In this document: positions 1 to 24,000 of the stretch, in pieces
Numbering within the stretch: the stretch's first letter is position 1
Layout of the letters: each line of letters starts with the position of its first letter
Origin: Aptenodytes patagonicus
Taxonomy: Eukaryota > Chordata > Aves > Sphenisciformes > Spheniscidae
Reading direction: 5' to 3'
Assembly (NCBI RefSeq): GCF_965638725.1
Contig: NC_134963.1
Span: 13,172,501-13,236,500 of the forward strand
Length of the DNA stretch: 64,000 nucleotides
Position numbers and translations under genes: made by a program
The notes under the pieces: model-generated
Databases searched by the model: none
Told to the model about the DNA's origin: nothing
What the model saw: only the letters and a program-made list of their open reading frames with translations

Positions 1-10615
<10,615 letters not shown>

Positions 10616-12575
10616 GTCTCAGCTAGACAAAGTTAGTCATCTTGACCTGCAGGAAAAAAAAGGAAATACACTGAGCATATGCACTCCATGTCTGCTGCCC
10701 GGTTACCAAAACAGCACTCCTGGGCCAAAGCTAGCTCCGCATCGGGAGACGTGACGCTTTTGAAGATTGTTCGCATCTCAGTTAATTTCTCTGCACTTTC
10801 CTGCACTCCTGTTTTTGCACTTTGTACTACTGTTACTCTTTCAAGCAGTTCATGAACTTTTTGTATTCACTTTAGTCCCTAGTAGTTCATCAAGGAAATT
10901 AAATGGGACTAGAGTCCCACCCCAGGTCTTTAATGTGGTTAGCACCCCTTACCAGATAATTGATCATAGTTCTGAGACATGCTGGGAATTCCTGATGGCC
11001 TGGAAACAGAAGGGCCAAGGTGAGTGAGTCTTTCAATAGAAGGTGCGATTGGATATTCTCTACAGAACACAAGAAAAATTACTTCTGATTAGTCTGTTCA
11101 CCTGCCACTTCTGAAAGTTATTTTGTTCTCACTAAACTTGCTCTAGAGCAGCTCTGATGGGGAGGGAAGAACCCTGCTTTAAACGATCCCATGTGCCCGG
11201 CCCTGAGACAAAGTGCATTACCTATAAGCTACTGGGGTGTAAGACTTTATCCAGGTCTTCTGCATGACAGTTCACTGCATGCTGCTGCACCATCACTGGC
11301 TGCTCTCTCCTTTTAGGTTGCTTTGCTGAGTAGTGTATTGTACCTCACTTGTAAATTAACCGGAACCTTTAGATTACGCTGCAAAATAACCGTTAATTAC
11401 TCTGGAAATTTGGCAACGAAGAGTTAACAAGCCTTATTCTATGACAAGAATTACAGTCACACTTGTGTTCTCCTCTCAGCATTGAACACGGTCCCTTCAG
11501 AAATGGCACCGTAGTCCTGACAGTCCCACGCTCCCCAGAGAACAGCAGCCCAGGGCTGGCTCTTCCCGTGACCTGTAACTTGTCGTACAGTAAGAACCAA
11601 ATGTCATGGCACGAGAGGATACTCACAATGAACAGCTTTAGCAGTTACTGAACACACCTTCGCCTTTGCTTCTGCGTATCTAACCTTGAGCCATTTATTG
11701 CTTTCTATTCTCTTTTGCTGTGAACATGAAGCAGAGAGCAAATGATTTTCAAAGCAGGTTTTGACCATTCAATCTGCAATAGCAACATTCTAAGTGAACA
11801 ACCATGTTCTTTACAACTGGAAAGAGCAAAACTGCATCCAATCTTCCCTTGGCCACACTCTTAAACTTCTGCTAGTCCCTTGCAAGCCTGTGCTAACCTG
11901 TTCTAGAAACCCATAAAAATTCAAATGCCTTGTCAGTGTCCTTTGGCGAGTTTCATGAATATTGTTATTCCGTTCTCGTCTGTTGGGTTATTTTAGATCA
12001 GATGATTTGGCAGGAAACTTGCTGAAAGTTTTTGTCTCCTGGTCTGAATCTTTTGAAAGGTCACTGAGATCAGTCTTTAAATCTTTGCATCTCATGGAAG
12101 ATCTTCAAGACCTCAGAAACGGGCTTGTTGAGTCCTGAAAGTGTGTATCTTGTGTCTTGTTCGTGAAATGCTTCCTGCTATAGAAATAGCTCAAAGGACT
12201 GTACATATTTACAAGAAACTTTATATTCGTAACAAAAGGGAATTGAATTGGTTTCTACTTTTTTATTGTAAACTGTGCGTTTTTCAACACTAGCTTTTTG
12301 TTTTAATGGTGGTTGTGGACAGCCATCTTCAGACACTGGAGGGGCCTCAGCTTAGTCCTCCTCGCTCCCATGAAGAAATATTGTAACATTAGGTATCAAC
12401 TGAAGCTTGTTAGCATAAATGAGGTTTTAGGTCTCTAAAAGTACAGGATTTTTCTTCATTACCTTTTTATTATTGACAAGGGAGGGAACCAGAGGGACAG
12501 TTCAAGGCTCCACCTGGAAAGTATTGAACTTTGTTGTTGAACAATAACCAAATAAAACAAATAACTATCTTGACT
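10616..12575 (+). other. CIT: CIT 3' UTR (likely)
   Basis: No coding potential follows the CIT stop codon. The first well-placed AATAAA is at 12551-12556, giving a 3' UTR of about 1.95 kb. A second AATAAA at 13366-13371 could serve a longer isoform. A Pumilio-type TGTACATA lies at 12200-12207. Another, TGTAAATA at 13203-13210, would be included only in the longer form. The end is inferred from the signal, not from transcript data. Confidence 0.65.
12551..12556 (+). terminator. Candidate CIT polyadenylation signal AATAAA
   Basis: Canonical AATAAA in an A-rich context (CCAAATAAAACAAATAA), followed within about 40 bases by a TG-containing stretch. It is the first canonical hexamer well downstream of the CIT stop. 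An alternative AATAAA lies at 13366-13371. Confidence 0.55.
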
Positions 12576-15500
12576 GGCATGGTGAAATGAACGCTTCCTT
12601 CAATCTAGAGTAACACTGAGCCATCCTACCATTGCACCCAGCATTAGAGGCTGTGTAATCTATAGGCGTCAAAGCTTACCAAAGAGCTAACCTTCACAAT
12701 ATTTAGCATTTTAAAAGTTGTTATTCCCTGAACAAGTAGCATAAGTGGCTTCACAAAAACAAAGCATGTTCATATGAACTAAAACAGGTGCGTTTGTCCA
12801 AATATTTTACTATAGCAGCAGTCAGCTGCAAACACCTACAGCTAAATTCTGCCCTCGCGTACTTAACTAGTGATGGGGCAGAGGTAAGACACATGTGAGT
12901 ATCTGGGAAAACAATCTTGCCCTGGTGAATGACCCACACATCTTGAGCTGGAAAAAAACATCTTAGTTAACAATAGTGTGATCTAATGACAGGTTTGGGA
13001 TTTATCCCAGCAGTGTACTGGTTGCAAAGCGCACAAAGTTACTCATCCCACCGCTGTGCTGGTGCTTTAAGGCCTAATAGCTGCAACTTTAAAAAAAAAC
13101 AAACCAAACATTCACAAATCAAGTCAGATTGAGTACAACCTGCAGAGTTACTGTACATCTTAACTTACACCTGCTGGGAAAACTTGCTAGATCAGACTTA
13201 AATGTAAATACATCTATTTTTAACTGAACCAGTTTTTACAGGGTCTGAAGTATTCTTTCACAGGAAGAGGTTTTTAATATTCACACTGCTGCCTACGGTA
13301 ACTTAATTTGTCCTCCTACTGTTCAGTGTTTTTGGTTTTGTGCACATACCCACCCCCTTACCCCCAATAAAGGGCTTGTTGGAGGGTGTGTGGGTGGGTT
13401 ACTAATAGCTCCTCTTACATTTTGGTCTACATGACATTCTTCATGAAAATGCTCTACATAAAAACCAAGCTGCTTGATTTATCTATTGTGCCTACTATCT
13501 GATGTATATGATGAAATGCTAACTTGTTAAATGTTCCTTTATTTCTATTTTACTGTGCACAAAGAATACTTATTTAAAGCTCATTGTTGCAGTCCTATGA
13601 TGCATGATCAGAATTGTAACAAAACTAAAATAATCCAGAAACTGGTGGAGTAAAAAAAAAAAAAATTATTGAGCCTTTTGATTACCAAGAACCCCGCACA
13701 AATCCACTGTCAGCACTGTCTGTGCTGAAATTTAGGGGGTCGGGGAGGGCAGGGAGCTCTTGTTATTTCTGCCGTAGACACAGACTGTAACGGCTTACTC
13801 AAGAGTCCCAAAAATGGCTGTAACAAAACAAAAGTCTCTTCATCTACCTTAAAAAATGTGCTCTCCTAGCAACAGCCAAGAATAAACATAACAGCACAGA
13901 CTGTGAGATGTGGGTGGGGAATGTAAGTGAGCTAATAAATCCAACTCTTGATCCAGCTTTTGCCTTTGGAGGGATTTGATTCATCCCATTACAGTAAGGG
14001 AACACAGTGTGATTAATCCAATTCATTCACCTGTCACGCAGAAAACAACCGAGCAAAAAAAACAAACAAAAAAGACCCCCCACAGCCCAAAACCCACCCC
14101 ACAGCGAAAACCAAACCAACCAGCCCCCTGCCCTGCCAGCAGCCAGCCCTCCCGCAGATGCTCCTGCTGAAGAGAAAGGGATCTGGGGGGCTGAGGGGCA
14201 GCTGTGGCTCACCTGGAGGAAGGCTGTGGCTCCTGGGAGAAGTTAGCTGAGGCCACAGGCACCAGGGAACAACATGCCTTGTCACCTTGCCCGCCCCTCC
14301 CTGGGAAAGACCCTCGGGCCTGTGGGCGGCTGCGCTCACTCACCCCAGACAAGCAGAGCAAGGTGGCGGTGATCACAGAATTAATTACTCTTGCAAGCCC
14401 TCGGGTGGTGTGCTGGGCCACTTGCTGGTCACAAAGCCTGGGCCCCTCACCCTGGTTTCTGAGGCGCACAAACAAAGCTTTTTTTGGGCTGCAAAAGCTA
14501 ATGGTGCAGTGCCAGCTGCACACCATGTACCAAGTGCTCTTTACCATCTGAGACATGGCTATAGGCTGCAAATTAAAAAAACAAAACAAAAAACATTTTC
14601 TATAAAATACTTGGTTGTCCTGTGGTTCCACCATACCAACACCAGTGAAAAGCCTGGAGTGAGTCACGCATATATGTAATAGAAAAAAAAAAATCCACAA
14701 AGCTTAGCAAGAACTAATGAGACCAGGTCCCTAAGTCTTGCATACTTTCAACCTTCCATTCTCTTCTCCATTTCTCAAAGTTTCTGCTTCTTTAGTCTTT
14801 GACTTGTGAAAAATCTGTTTTGCAACTTCAACCAACCAACCAAACTTTCTAAGCTCCTCTTGTCTTCTAGCAAAAAATTAATGCTAGGTCATTCAAACAA
14901 GAAACTTGTGGTATCATTTCCCTGCTGGCACTAAAAGCATTTAAGAGGACTCACTGCATGACTTGTCTGCCAATATATGCCCACATTTACTTTTCTTCAA
15001 ACACAGCTGAAAAATTCCTTCCAACACTTGCCTTGCTGACGCTTATCCTACCAAACAGACTCAGTTCTGCACAAATGCCTTCACCTAGTTTGCTTCCATA
15101 GCATTTAACCTGCATTTGGCACCCTGCAGCGCACAGCTCAGCCCCATAGTGAGACCCAGGAGCATTTACTGCTGATGCCTTGGCTCCCGGTGGCTGGCCA
15201 AGCGCTCCCAGCCTTTTGTGCCCATGCCTTAACTGTGGCATATACGCCAAGCAAAGGCATGAGCACAGCCAGGTACCAGAGCTCACTTGCCCACAACTCC
15301 TCAAACTGAGCCCTCGTTCAGTCCACTAAACAGCTCAGACAACAGACCATGACCACTTTTACTATGCCGACAGCAGAGCATGTCACAAGAGACCCCCACC
15401 ATGCCGCTTCTGTGAATAATGCCATTGCCCTACAAGACATCGGGAACTGGCACGCCTTTGCTGACGCTGCGCTATGGAAGGAGAAGCCATTATTTCACAT

Positions 15501-16382
15501 CATTATTTAATATTACTTAAGCATACGGTTTCTCTACGGCAGGGAACTGACAACGAATGGCTGTGGTCGCACATTTATCTACCAGCATATACTTCTGTAT
15601 TTAAACTGCTAGGTGTTTTGACTGAGTTTACATCTCAACAAAAGGCAATCCTGTTAAATTCGTTAACTGGAACTGTTCCAACCTGCTCTCCTTCTCTGCT
15701 ATTGATGCATCTTTCTTCACTGCCCTGACACAACCAGCTCAAGCTAAAAGGAACCTCTACCTCTCCCGGCCCCAGCAAAGCACACGGGCCTCCCTGCAGT
15801 ACATGCTGCGCTGCAGGTACTAGCACTGATCACGCATCCCCCAGCCTCTTCCCGATCTCCTCCCAAGCCAGCATTTTCTGGTGCTAATAAATACTACAGA
15901 AGGTGCAGGCTGCCCCACTGCACAGCCTAACCCAATGCCATACATGTTCCTGTGCCACCACAAACTGTATCCAACCTGCAATTACAAGCTGCCAAGGAGA
16001 AAGGCTTGGGAGAAAAGGTCTGCTTGAAGAGTGGCTGGCTGGAACAAAGGGAAGCTGACGGGAGGCTTAAGGCCAATACCAAGTTTTTCAGCCCAAGGAA
16101 CTCATCGCTGGAGCCTGTAAGTAACTGGACTCTTGTTCTTCCTGTAAGCTTTATATGACAAATACTCACTGACACCTCCCTCGTCTTCTTCGCTGATTAA
16201 CTGCAAGTGGACAAAGTGTTTCAAACTGCATCCAGGAATGAAAAGCTTGCACAATCCACCAAGGCATAAAACTGCAAGGAGGCGATCACAGGTTATAAAA
16301 GAAAACTCACGGAAGCCGACACAAGCAAAGATGGGAAGGATAATAAATAACAAAGCAAGTCACCCACTTTTCTTGAAAATGT
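12576..16382. other. Intergenic region between convergent CIT and PRKAB1
   Basis: No exon was recognised. It contains a homopolymer A run near 13653-13665, an A/C-rich low-complexity stretch at about 14050-14140, a more GC-rich patch at about 14140-14470, and a short fragment of an old sauropsid repeat near 12841-12880 (CTAAATTCTGCCCTC). Open frames here, up to 163 codons at 14209-14700 on the minus strand, look like chance. Confidence 0.6.
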
Positions 16383-16388
16383 TTTATT
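16383..16388 (-). terminator. Candidate distal PRKAB1 polyadenylation signal
   Basis: TTTATT on the plus strand, AATAAA on the minus strand. It is the distal of two canonical signals after the PRKAB1 stop; the proximal one is at 17608-17613. Confidence 0.45.
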
Positions 16389-17948
16389 TGTTTCTAAAGA
16401 GGCTGAAAACAAAAGCAATTCCGTATTTCAGAATACCAAATACTATCCATAGCACAGAATGAAGAAAGAGTTTTTGGAGAAAACCATTGCACTATACCCA
16501 GATCTACTGAGCTACTCAAGATATTGCAACATGCTAGTGAACAGATTCGAGGATGGCAAACCACCCTTCCACTGTGGCTGGTTCCACTGAACGCTGGCTG
16601 CTGCAGCTTTTGTCCCCCCTCGAACTCCTTACTGATTTGTGCGATGTGCTCTTCCCGCAGTCGGACGGGGGCTGGTTATCATTGGCACAGTCACTGGCAC
16701 TCTCAGGCACCAAAAAACAAACAGCGGGAAGGACCCAGCAGGTCACTTCCTGAGCTGGCTCCTGCAGGGCAGGCCCGAGGCACGCTGGCAGGCAGTTTTG
16801 CATTAATGTTGCATTTGTTTTGGGATAAAACAGGCTGTCAGTACCACGTACAGGCAACCTGGCATTACTATAATCACTTGAAAAATATAAACAGAATAAA
16901 AAGTTGCAGAGATCCCCACAGCCCTGGCTGCAGAAGCACCAGGGATTTTATACCCGTGGCCAACACTGCAACCTGGAGCGGAGGCCCAGCTCTAGCCCTG
17001 GGCACAGAAGGGTGCAGTGCTGCTGTAACCAGCACACTGCAACTGCTTACACCAAGGGACAAGTTTGGCCACTGCGACACAGGTGACTTACAGGCTTCAG
17101 GCTGTTACTGAAGAACTAATCCCTAAACTGAACACATTGATTTCCTTACAGCTACCTATCCCAGCTTAAGGAAGTCCTTATCAATGACAGCAAGAGAAAT
17201 TGGTTTCAAAAAGCAGATTACTGCAGGACACATTTATGATTTACAGAAAAATCTAGCCATTAAAAACAATTCTTTACCAGAAATTCCACAGGGGAAAAGT
17301 TGTATTTCAGTTCTCACGAAGAGAAAAACTACAGAGCTATTCACAGTAGAAACAGTGCACCCCAGTCTACCGTAAAATAAAAATGAGCTTGTCGGTGATT
17401 GCGTCGCTGATTTTTGCCTAGAAAGGCTGCTACAAAAAGATCATCAATATTCGCACTTATTTCAGCCATGCAAGTTTGGAACTTGCTACTGAAATAATTG
17501 CGTGTTTGATGAGTTATGAAAGCAGCAATGGGCTTGCTTTTGCTGAGTGTTGAGGTCAAGTAAGATTCCACAAGAATCCTGAACTTTCTAGACTTTGGGC
17601 TGGCTTGTTTATTTCTTACAGTCTGCCTCACTGCTAAAGGTCTTTAATCTGTTGCTGCCCTCACATTTTTCAGCCTAATTAAATTGGTGGTTTTTTTAAC
17701 TGAGCTGACAATGGGCACTGACACCTTTGCCATCTGTCTAGTTGCCATGAAGCTGCCATCTCCCAAGAACTTCCAAGGTGGGACTGGGAAAATAAGGAAA
17801 ATATAGGAGAACTTGGAAGTCTCAGAAACAATATGAAATCAGAGTTCATTTGCTACAGCACAGAGCAGGAGTACATTTGGTTAAGAGAGGAATTTTTTTT
17901 CTGAGACTGCACTGGCCCAGAACAATTGGTCACAAACTACTGTGATGT
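16383..17948 (-). other. PRKAB1: PRKAB1 3' UTR (likely)
   Basis: Non-coding sequence follows the PRKAB1 stop. Minus-strand AATAAA hexamers lie at 17608-17613 (short form) and 16383-16388 (long form, about 1.55 kb). Which is used cannot be told from sequence. A 195-codon frame on the opposite strand (16524-17111) has no recognisable homology and I treat it as chance. Confidence 0.55.
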
Positions 17949-18026
17949 TCATATTGGCTTGTACAGCAAAGTAGTCACATATTTCTTCTTGTAACGATGT
18001 GTAGCACTAAGCACCATCACTCCATC
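17949..18026 (-). CDS. PRKAB1: PRKAB1 terminal coding exon
   Basis: Twenty-five codons and TGA (17949-17951), DGVMVLSATHRYKKKYVTTL then LYKPI. The acceptor is CATCTCCTGTAG. The intron before it is only 82 bp. This is the invariant C-terminus that docks on the gamma subunit. Confidence 0.97.
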   Translation of the reverse strand, partial: DGVMVLSATHRYKKKYVTTLLYKPI

Positions 18027-21000
18027 CTACAGGAGATGGAAAACAAGTGAGCATATTACATGGTTATCTAAAAGCTGCAAGTGTGAAGAACATGCCCTGG
18101 CCTCTCACCTTGATAGAAAGTGCGTAGAGGTGGTTCAACATGACATGGTTGGGTTCAGGGAGTAGAGCAGGATCGCACTGGAAAAAAAGAGAAAGTGAGA
18201 CAGCGTGAAAATAACAGAACTCACAGTTTACTCATCACAGCTGATGGGTGATAAACACCGACTGTAACTAGCCGTACCCTCAAATACATCACACTGCTTC
18301 TTACGCTGAGTCCATCAACAAATGTAGACAAAGTTTCAGAACAATCCAAGATCCCTCTGGGGTGAAACCCTCTGCATCCTCACTGCGATCGTGAAACAGA
18401 CCTCAATTATTTCTTATGTGCTTCTGACATTTTAATAGTGTTGCAGTGGGAAGATTAGGGTTTCTGGGAGTAAAATAGCAATCTAGTTTTCAATTTTGAA
18501 GAGAGTGAAGTAGAAAAATAAATTTACTTCAGATAGATCCATCTGGACATATGTAATAAGGAATTTACCAACATGGCAACTACGCTAAGGTTTTTCCTTG
18601 CCTGTCCCCTGTCTGCACCCACATTTTTCCCCATCTGTTCACATCCTCAAGGCCATTATTCAGCAAAACAAACTAATGTACTCACAGAAATGCCCGTGTC
18701 CTTATTCAGGATGACCTGCAAGAGGTGGGGGGGAAGAATAGGTGGCGATTTAAAGCGCTCCTCTGCCTTACAAACATAGGGCTCCTGGTGGTACGGTCCT
18801 GGGGGTGAACTTGACAACTCTGCCAGAGAGATGTTAAATATTTATTCTTAAATAGTCTGTAAGAATATCTGCTCTTTATAGGTACGTTTTTACCGGTATT
18901 CCAAGTCGATTTTCACATCCAGGAACATGTGGCCAAAAGACATCAGTGGCAGCTGATGCAGTGCCAGAGGATCAGTCATTGCCCAAGAAGTGATTTAAAA
19001 TGTCCAAAGTCTGTCTGACTTGAGACTAGCTGCGAAGATGTGGGAGGAGGAGTTCTGAGGGACCTACTGCACTCCAGAACGTCACTGTCATCTCTGCCCA
19101 GCATTTCTCCAGCAAACACTTAGTAGTAAACATTGCTCCACAACGTTACCTCCAAGGGAAGCACTAAAAACATGGTACGCACATGTAAAAGGCAGGTATT
19201 ATTCCCATGCAGGGACAGGGTAATAGAAAGAGCTCTTCAGAGTCTAAAGCAATATAAGGAAAGGCTGTTACAGCACACGGGGGGAAGGCATCTACTAGAA
19301 TCTCCTCCTGGCTTCTTGCACTGTCCCTCTCACAAATAACACTCTTTCTCAAAAAAAAAAAGCTTTGTCCAGGGGAAAGTGGCATATAGCAAAAAACAAC
19401 CAAAAGCACCTTCTGCCTCAAAGGACAGGTCTTCTGAAGGAGGATTTAAGGTACTATTTCAATCGTGGTGTCCATCCCTATAACGGTCTATAAAGAACAG
19501 GTGGCAAGGCTGATCTCAGAGATGACTCAAGCCAAACCTTACCTCTCTTTTGTTACACTAGAATATGAAACTTCAGGCAAAAATAGCATTTTTATATTAT
19601 TCTAAGATAAACATCATTTATACTAAACTGAGAGGATATGACATATTCCTGAGCGTGTGACAGCACTACTAAGATGCACCCAATTTCTACCTCTTAATGT
19701 GCAAGTTCTGACCTCCTCAACCCGTCTCCTTAGCAGAGAAAGATGGTATTAGGGGCAGTGTAGGCTGGCAACATAGAGTTGATGTTGTAAGGTAGAGACT
19801 GATCCACCGAGTGCACCAAAACCAGCTATTTCACATCACACAGGCAAACAAACAGCTATTAAGCACCCATGACTTCCTCCTAATCAGATCTACAGTGACC
19901 TGTGTTGCTCTGTCAGAGGCTTCCTCCTTCATGCATTCCACATTCTTCCTTTGTGCATTTGTGATTCCTGCACACGTCCACAGGGCCTGACAAAAGCGGA
20001 GATTAATCTATACTGGAGCTTTAACTCCAGATGAAAAGGAAGATGGAATTTTTAACAGCTCTAAAAAGTGTGATATAAAATTACCAGTACGCTCATACCA
20101 GACATGTCTGAACATTTTTGGGAGTCCACCATCAAAGCATCGAATACTTCAAAGTCAGTTTTCTTCACCTGTATGATGTTGTTGACGGTACCTAGCTGGC
20201 TGGTTACTACTGGCTGGGAAGAAACAAGATACAAAAGTCAGAATAAAAGAGCTGAGAGGACTATTAGATACTCAAAACTACACAGTGCTAGGTTAAGGGC
20301 AAGTGCAAGATTTAGGGTTGCGGGGGGCATGCATGTCAGTTGAACCTGCTAGGTCCACAGCACTTGATAAATTCTTGGGCTATAGATAAGGCTAGGATCA
20401 GGTTTGGGCTAAAGTTAACAGTGAGGACAGAAGGAGCTAAGCTTTACTTTTAGCTTCTACAGGGCTTTCAGAGCCAGGCTAAGATCTGCATGGCCTGATG
20501 TAGGACAGAGTATGGTTGGTATTGCTGGTTTACTGCTAAAGCTAAGACTAGAATCCAGGGCAGAGGGTTCTAAGAGCTAAATTTACTGCAAGGTAAATTC
20601 TGCAAGGTTCTGCAAGGTTTGCCAAGACAGCGAGAAGACTGGAACCAGCAACCGTGAATGATTAGTTCTGAAGCAGGTGGGCACTGCTGGGCGAGCTAGG
20701 GTTAAAGCTCATTTTATAGCAGAGGAGGAGGAAAAGGCCTGGTAGTTTTTGGCACAATTACTGGACTATGAAAATATCTAGAACAGCAATAGCAACATTC
20801 TGGCACAGATAGCAAGTACAGCACAGAGAGATTTGGGCTGTCAGCAATGCTACAGTGCTTTAAAAGACAGTTTGGCACTAGACAAGAAAAGCTCACCGTC
20901 TCTTATAAACCAATACCCAAGAGATCTTGTCACCCATTTGTTACAAAATCTCCTGTCCTTTGAGGCTGATGCCGCCACCTGGGATCAGAAATCTCTCTCT

Positions 21001-24000
21001 CACCAGCTTAAAAGGTCAGTTTCTGTTGTTAACCAATACCTTCTCCCTGAAAAGGCCAGCTATTGGTAGAGAAACCAGCCAGTTTCTCATCTTCAGCTGC
21101 CTCAATGAATACATACAGCGAGTCGAAGAAAACATTACCTCTGAAGGATCGTGCGTCCACTGCCCATCCACAAAGAACTTGTATTGGTGCTCTCCTTCTG
21201 GCAGGTCCAGGATTGCCACAAAGTTATTGTGACTGGAATTTAAGACAAACAATCAGCCCTGAAATACTCTGAGAAGTATGTCAATCTATAAACTGTGACG
21301 AACACTGTAACGCAGAATACAAGCCTCCTTAACATGCAAAAACTTAAAAAGGCAGTGCCACATTTAAGAGAATCTCATGCAACCTAAAGGTAAAGATTCA
21401 AACTAAGGTTAATGTTAATGATCATTTGTTCTGTGACACTAAGTCCCAGCACATCTAGTATCACATTCCTGGCATCAAGGAATTGGCACTAAGCTTTTGT
21501 AAAGTCATCATCACATCTTCATGCTACTTGTTAGTATGTGAGACCTTATTTTATCTGCGAGACTCCTGTTGATGGAACAAGATCAGCTTACTCGTATTTC
21601 AGAATTTGCCATCATAAATTGCATTTCACAAATGCCCATGAGATAAATGAACAACGACTAGAAGCAGCAACTCAATACTTCTGAGTTACTTTGGGTCTGA
21701 ATAGCTGCTGCTTGCTAATTTTGATACTCCTGTGCTGTGAACTTCCTGATTCTTCAGAAGTCTTTACCAGCATCTCAAAGAAGCCGAGAAACAGTTGATT
21801 CTACGTGAACAATTCAAACAGGCCACACAATGCCAGTATCTCTCTTTACTTCTTCTCAGGTAAGGAGTGTAAGCATACCACCACAGAGCTGGATTTGAAA
21901 TTTCAGTTTGGAATAATGAACTCTTCTACCTGAGCATATTTGTATTTGATTCAGAAACACAATTTTATCCAGCCTCTAAGGAGGTCCAAATATCTCCTTT
22001 CCCAGACTACCTAATCTGACGAGAGACAAACCTGGTTTTTTTTTTTTTTGGTAAAGAGACATTTTTGTCCTTCTTCCAGATTCATTTCACCATTTCCCGT
22101 CTCCCAGGCTTTCTGCTTAGAGTATGACAGTAATACTGACGTTCCACTGGCCTTCCTTCCAGCTCCTGTCTTGATAATTGATATTTCACATTGCTCATGC
22201 ACAGAACAATCCTCCCATACCATTTCATCAGGCCACTATGCTCCTCTCTCAAGTTTCCTAAGAAATTAAGACACTTCTGCAACAATGACAATGCAGGTAG
22301 GCACTCGCTGAGATGAGAAACACCAGAAATTGGCAGGAGACCAATCTTTTATGGATATGTCATCATTGACAGACAACAGGGCTCAGATCGACAGTTAAAT
22401 TCAGACTCTCTGCCATCCATTAAGTTTTAAATTTTTGAAAAAACATTGGTTTAAATGAAATACTCAGGTACAGAATCAAGCAGAGCTCCAGAGCTCTCTG
22501 GCAGGAAAAAGCACTTGGTGCCTTAACACAGATTTATTCTCTTGTTCATGTAGTTTACCAGCAGGTATCCCAGGCTCAGAGTTTCCTAAGTAGCATTTGG
22601 ACCCTTTGAGCTGGGCAAAAGCCAATGATATGGCAAGAAAGTACATCTGCCATCAGAGACACTATGCCTAAAACCAACTTCACCTTACATACCCCCACTT
22701 TATCCCAGGTAGCAGACTGCACAACAAGGATTGTTTTGGGTCATTTGTGCGTGGTGCCTAGTGAACAAATCACTCCTTCAAAATTGACACACAGCTCAAC
22801 CTTCATCCTGTACCATCCAAAAATCAAAAAGTCAGATTCTCATCAAGGGCTTGAGAAGAGAAGCAGGAAAGTGGTAAATCCAAGCACAATACCAATCTTA
22901 CTGACTGACCACCTTTCTCACTGCACTAAGCATTGCCAGTCCATGGGGAACATCACTGATATAGCAGCAGCAGTTTATTACCTCCTTGTCAGAGGAATTT
23001 TACTCCAGTTGTTGAAGGACCCAGATAAATAAACTTCTTTCCCTCCTCCAGTCCAGCGAAAGACTGTTGGTCGAGCTTGAGTGGGAGTTTTATCATTCAC
23101 CTCCAGATCTTGTTGCCAAGCTAGGAATTCTTCTTTCTCCAACGGAGCCTACAAGCACAATGTCTTAATCGAAAGGAATTCTTTCCTGGCAGACTTAGAT
23201 AATCTATATTTTACTGAAGGTATTTTTGTGCTCAGACATGATTGTCTAAGGTACAAGTCTACAGGTAGTTTTTGCCAGATAGAGATTAGAAACCGTGCAT
23301 TTCATGTTGTGCACAAATTCATTTGCACAAATTCTGCAAAGATATTAAAGCCTTCCAAATTTGCACAAAGAGTGGAAGGCAAAATAATCCCCCTCCCTCC
23401 AGCCTAAATTAGGTTAAAAAGAAATGGCTTGAGCTCACAAGAGTTTTCAAAATACACAGATATAAGAAGAGGGAGAAAAATAATTAAGAAGAAATATACT
23501 TAAGAAGTATTTAGATTATACAAATATCATACGCACAAAATATTTGCAGTTGGCAGAAAGATTATGAATTGTCTATAGGAAACAGCTCTGTCCAACAGTC
23601 AAAATCTAAGTGTAATTTTCCATTAGACATTCTTACGAAACATGACACACAGCAAGATGTTTCTAACAATCCATCTAATACTGAGCAAAAAAACCAGTTA
23701 ACAAATCTTTTCATATGGAAAATAATAGACAAGTAAGATGTCAGTGCTGACTGCAAGAGCATTAAGGACCCGAAGGAAGCAGAGGCACTGTACTTAGAGC
23801 TTTGAGCCAATTACGTTTTAGTTTTTCTACAGTTAATTCTTGCTGGAAACCATGACACTACACTCATTTTATCTGCTTGAACGTCAATGCAGTATCTCTC
23901 CTTAGCGTGGGAAGCAAGGGAGAGTTTTGTGTGTAAACTCAATGACAGAATTACTGAAGGTTGCTAACAGCACCACAACTGGACAGCATTCCCAAAGCTA

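Noticed and set aside
14209-14700. 163-codon minus-strand frame between CIT and PRKAB1
   Set aside because: No homology recognised and it spans homopolymer and A/C-rich sequence. An overlapping 130-codon frame on the other strand shows the region simply has few stops.
16524-17111. 195-codon open frame on the plus strand
   Set aside because: It lies antisense within the PRKAB1 3' UTR, has no recognisable domain and no promoter context. Composition (Ser/Cys/Trp-rich, low complexity) looks like chance.
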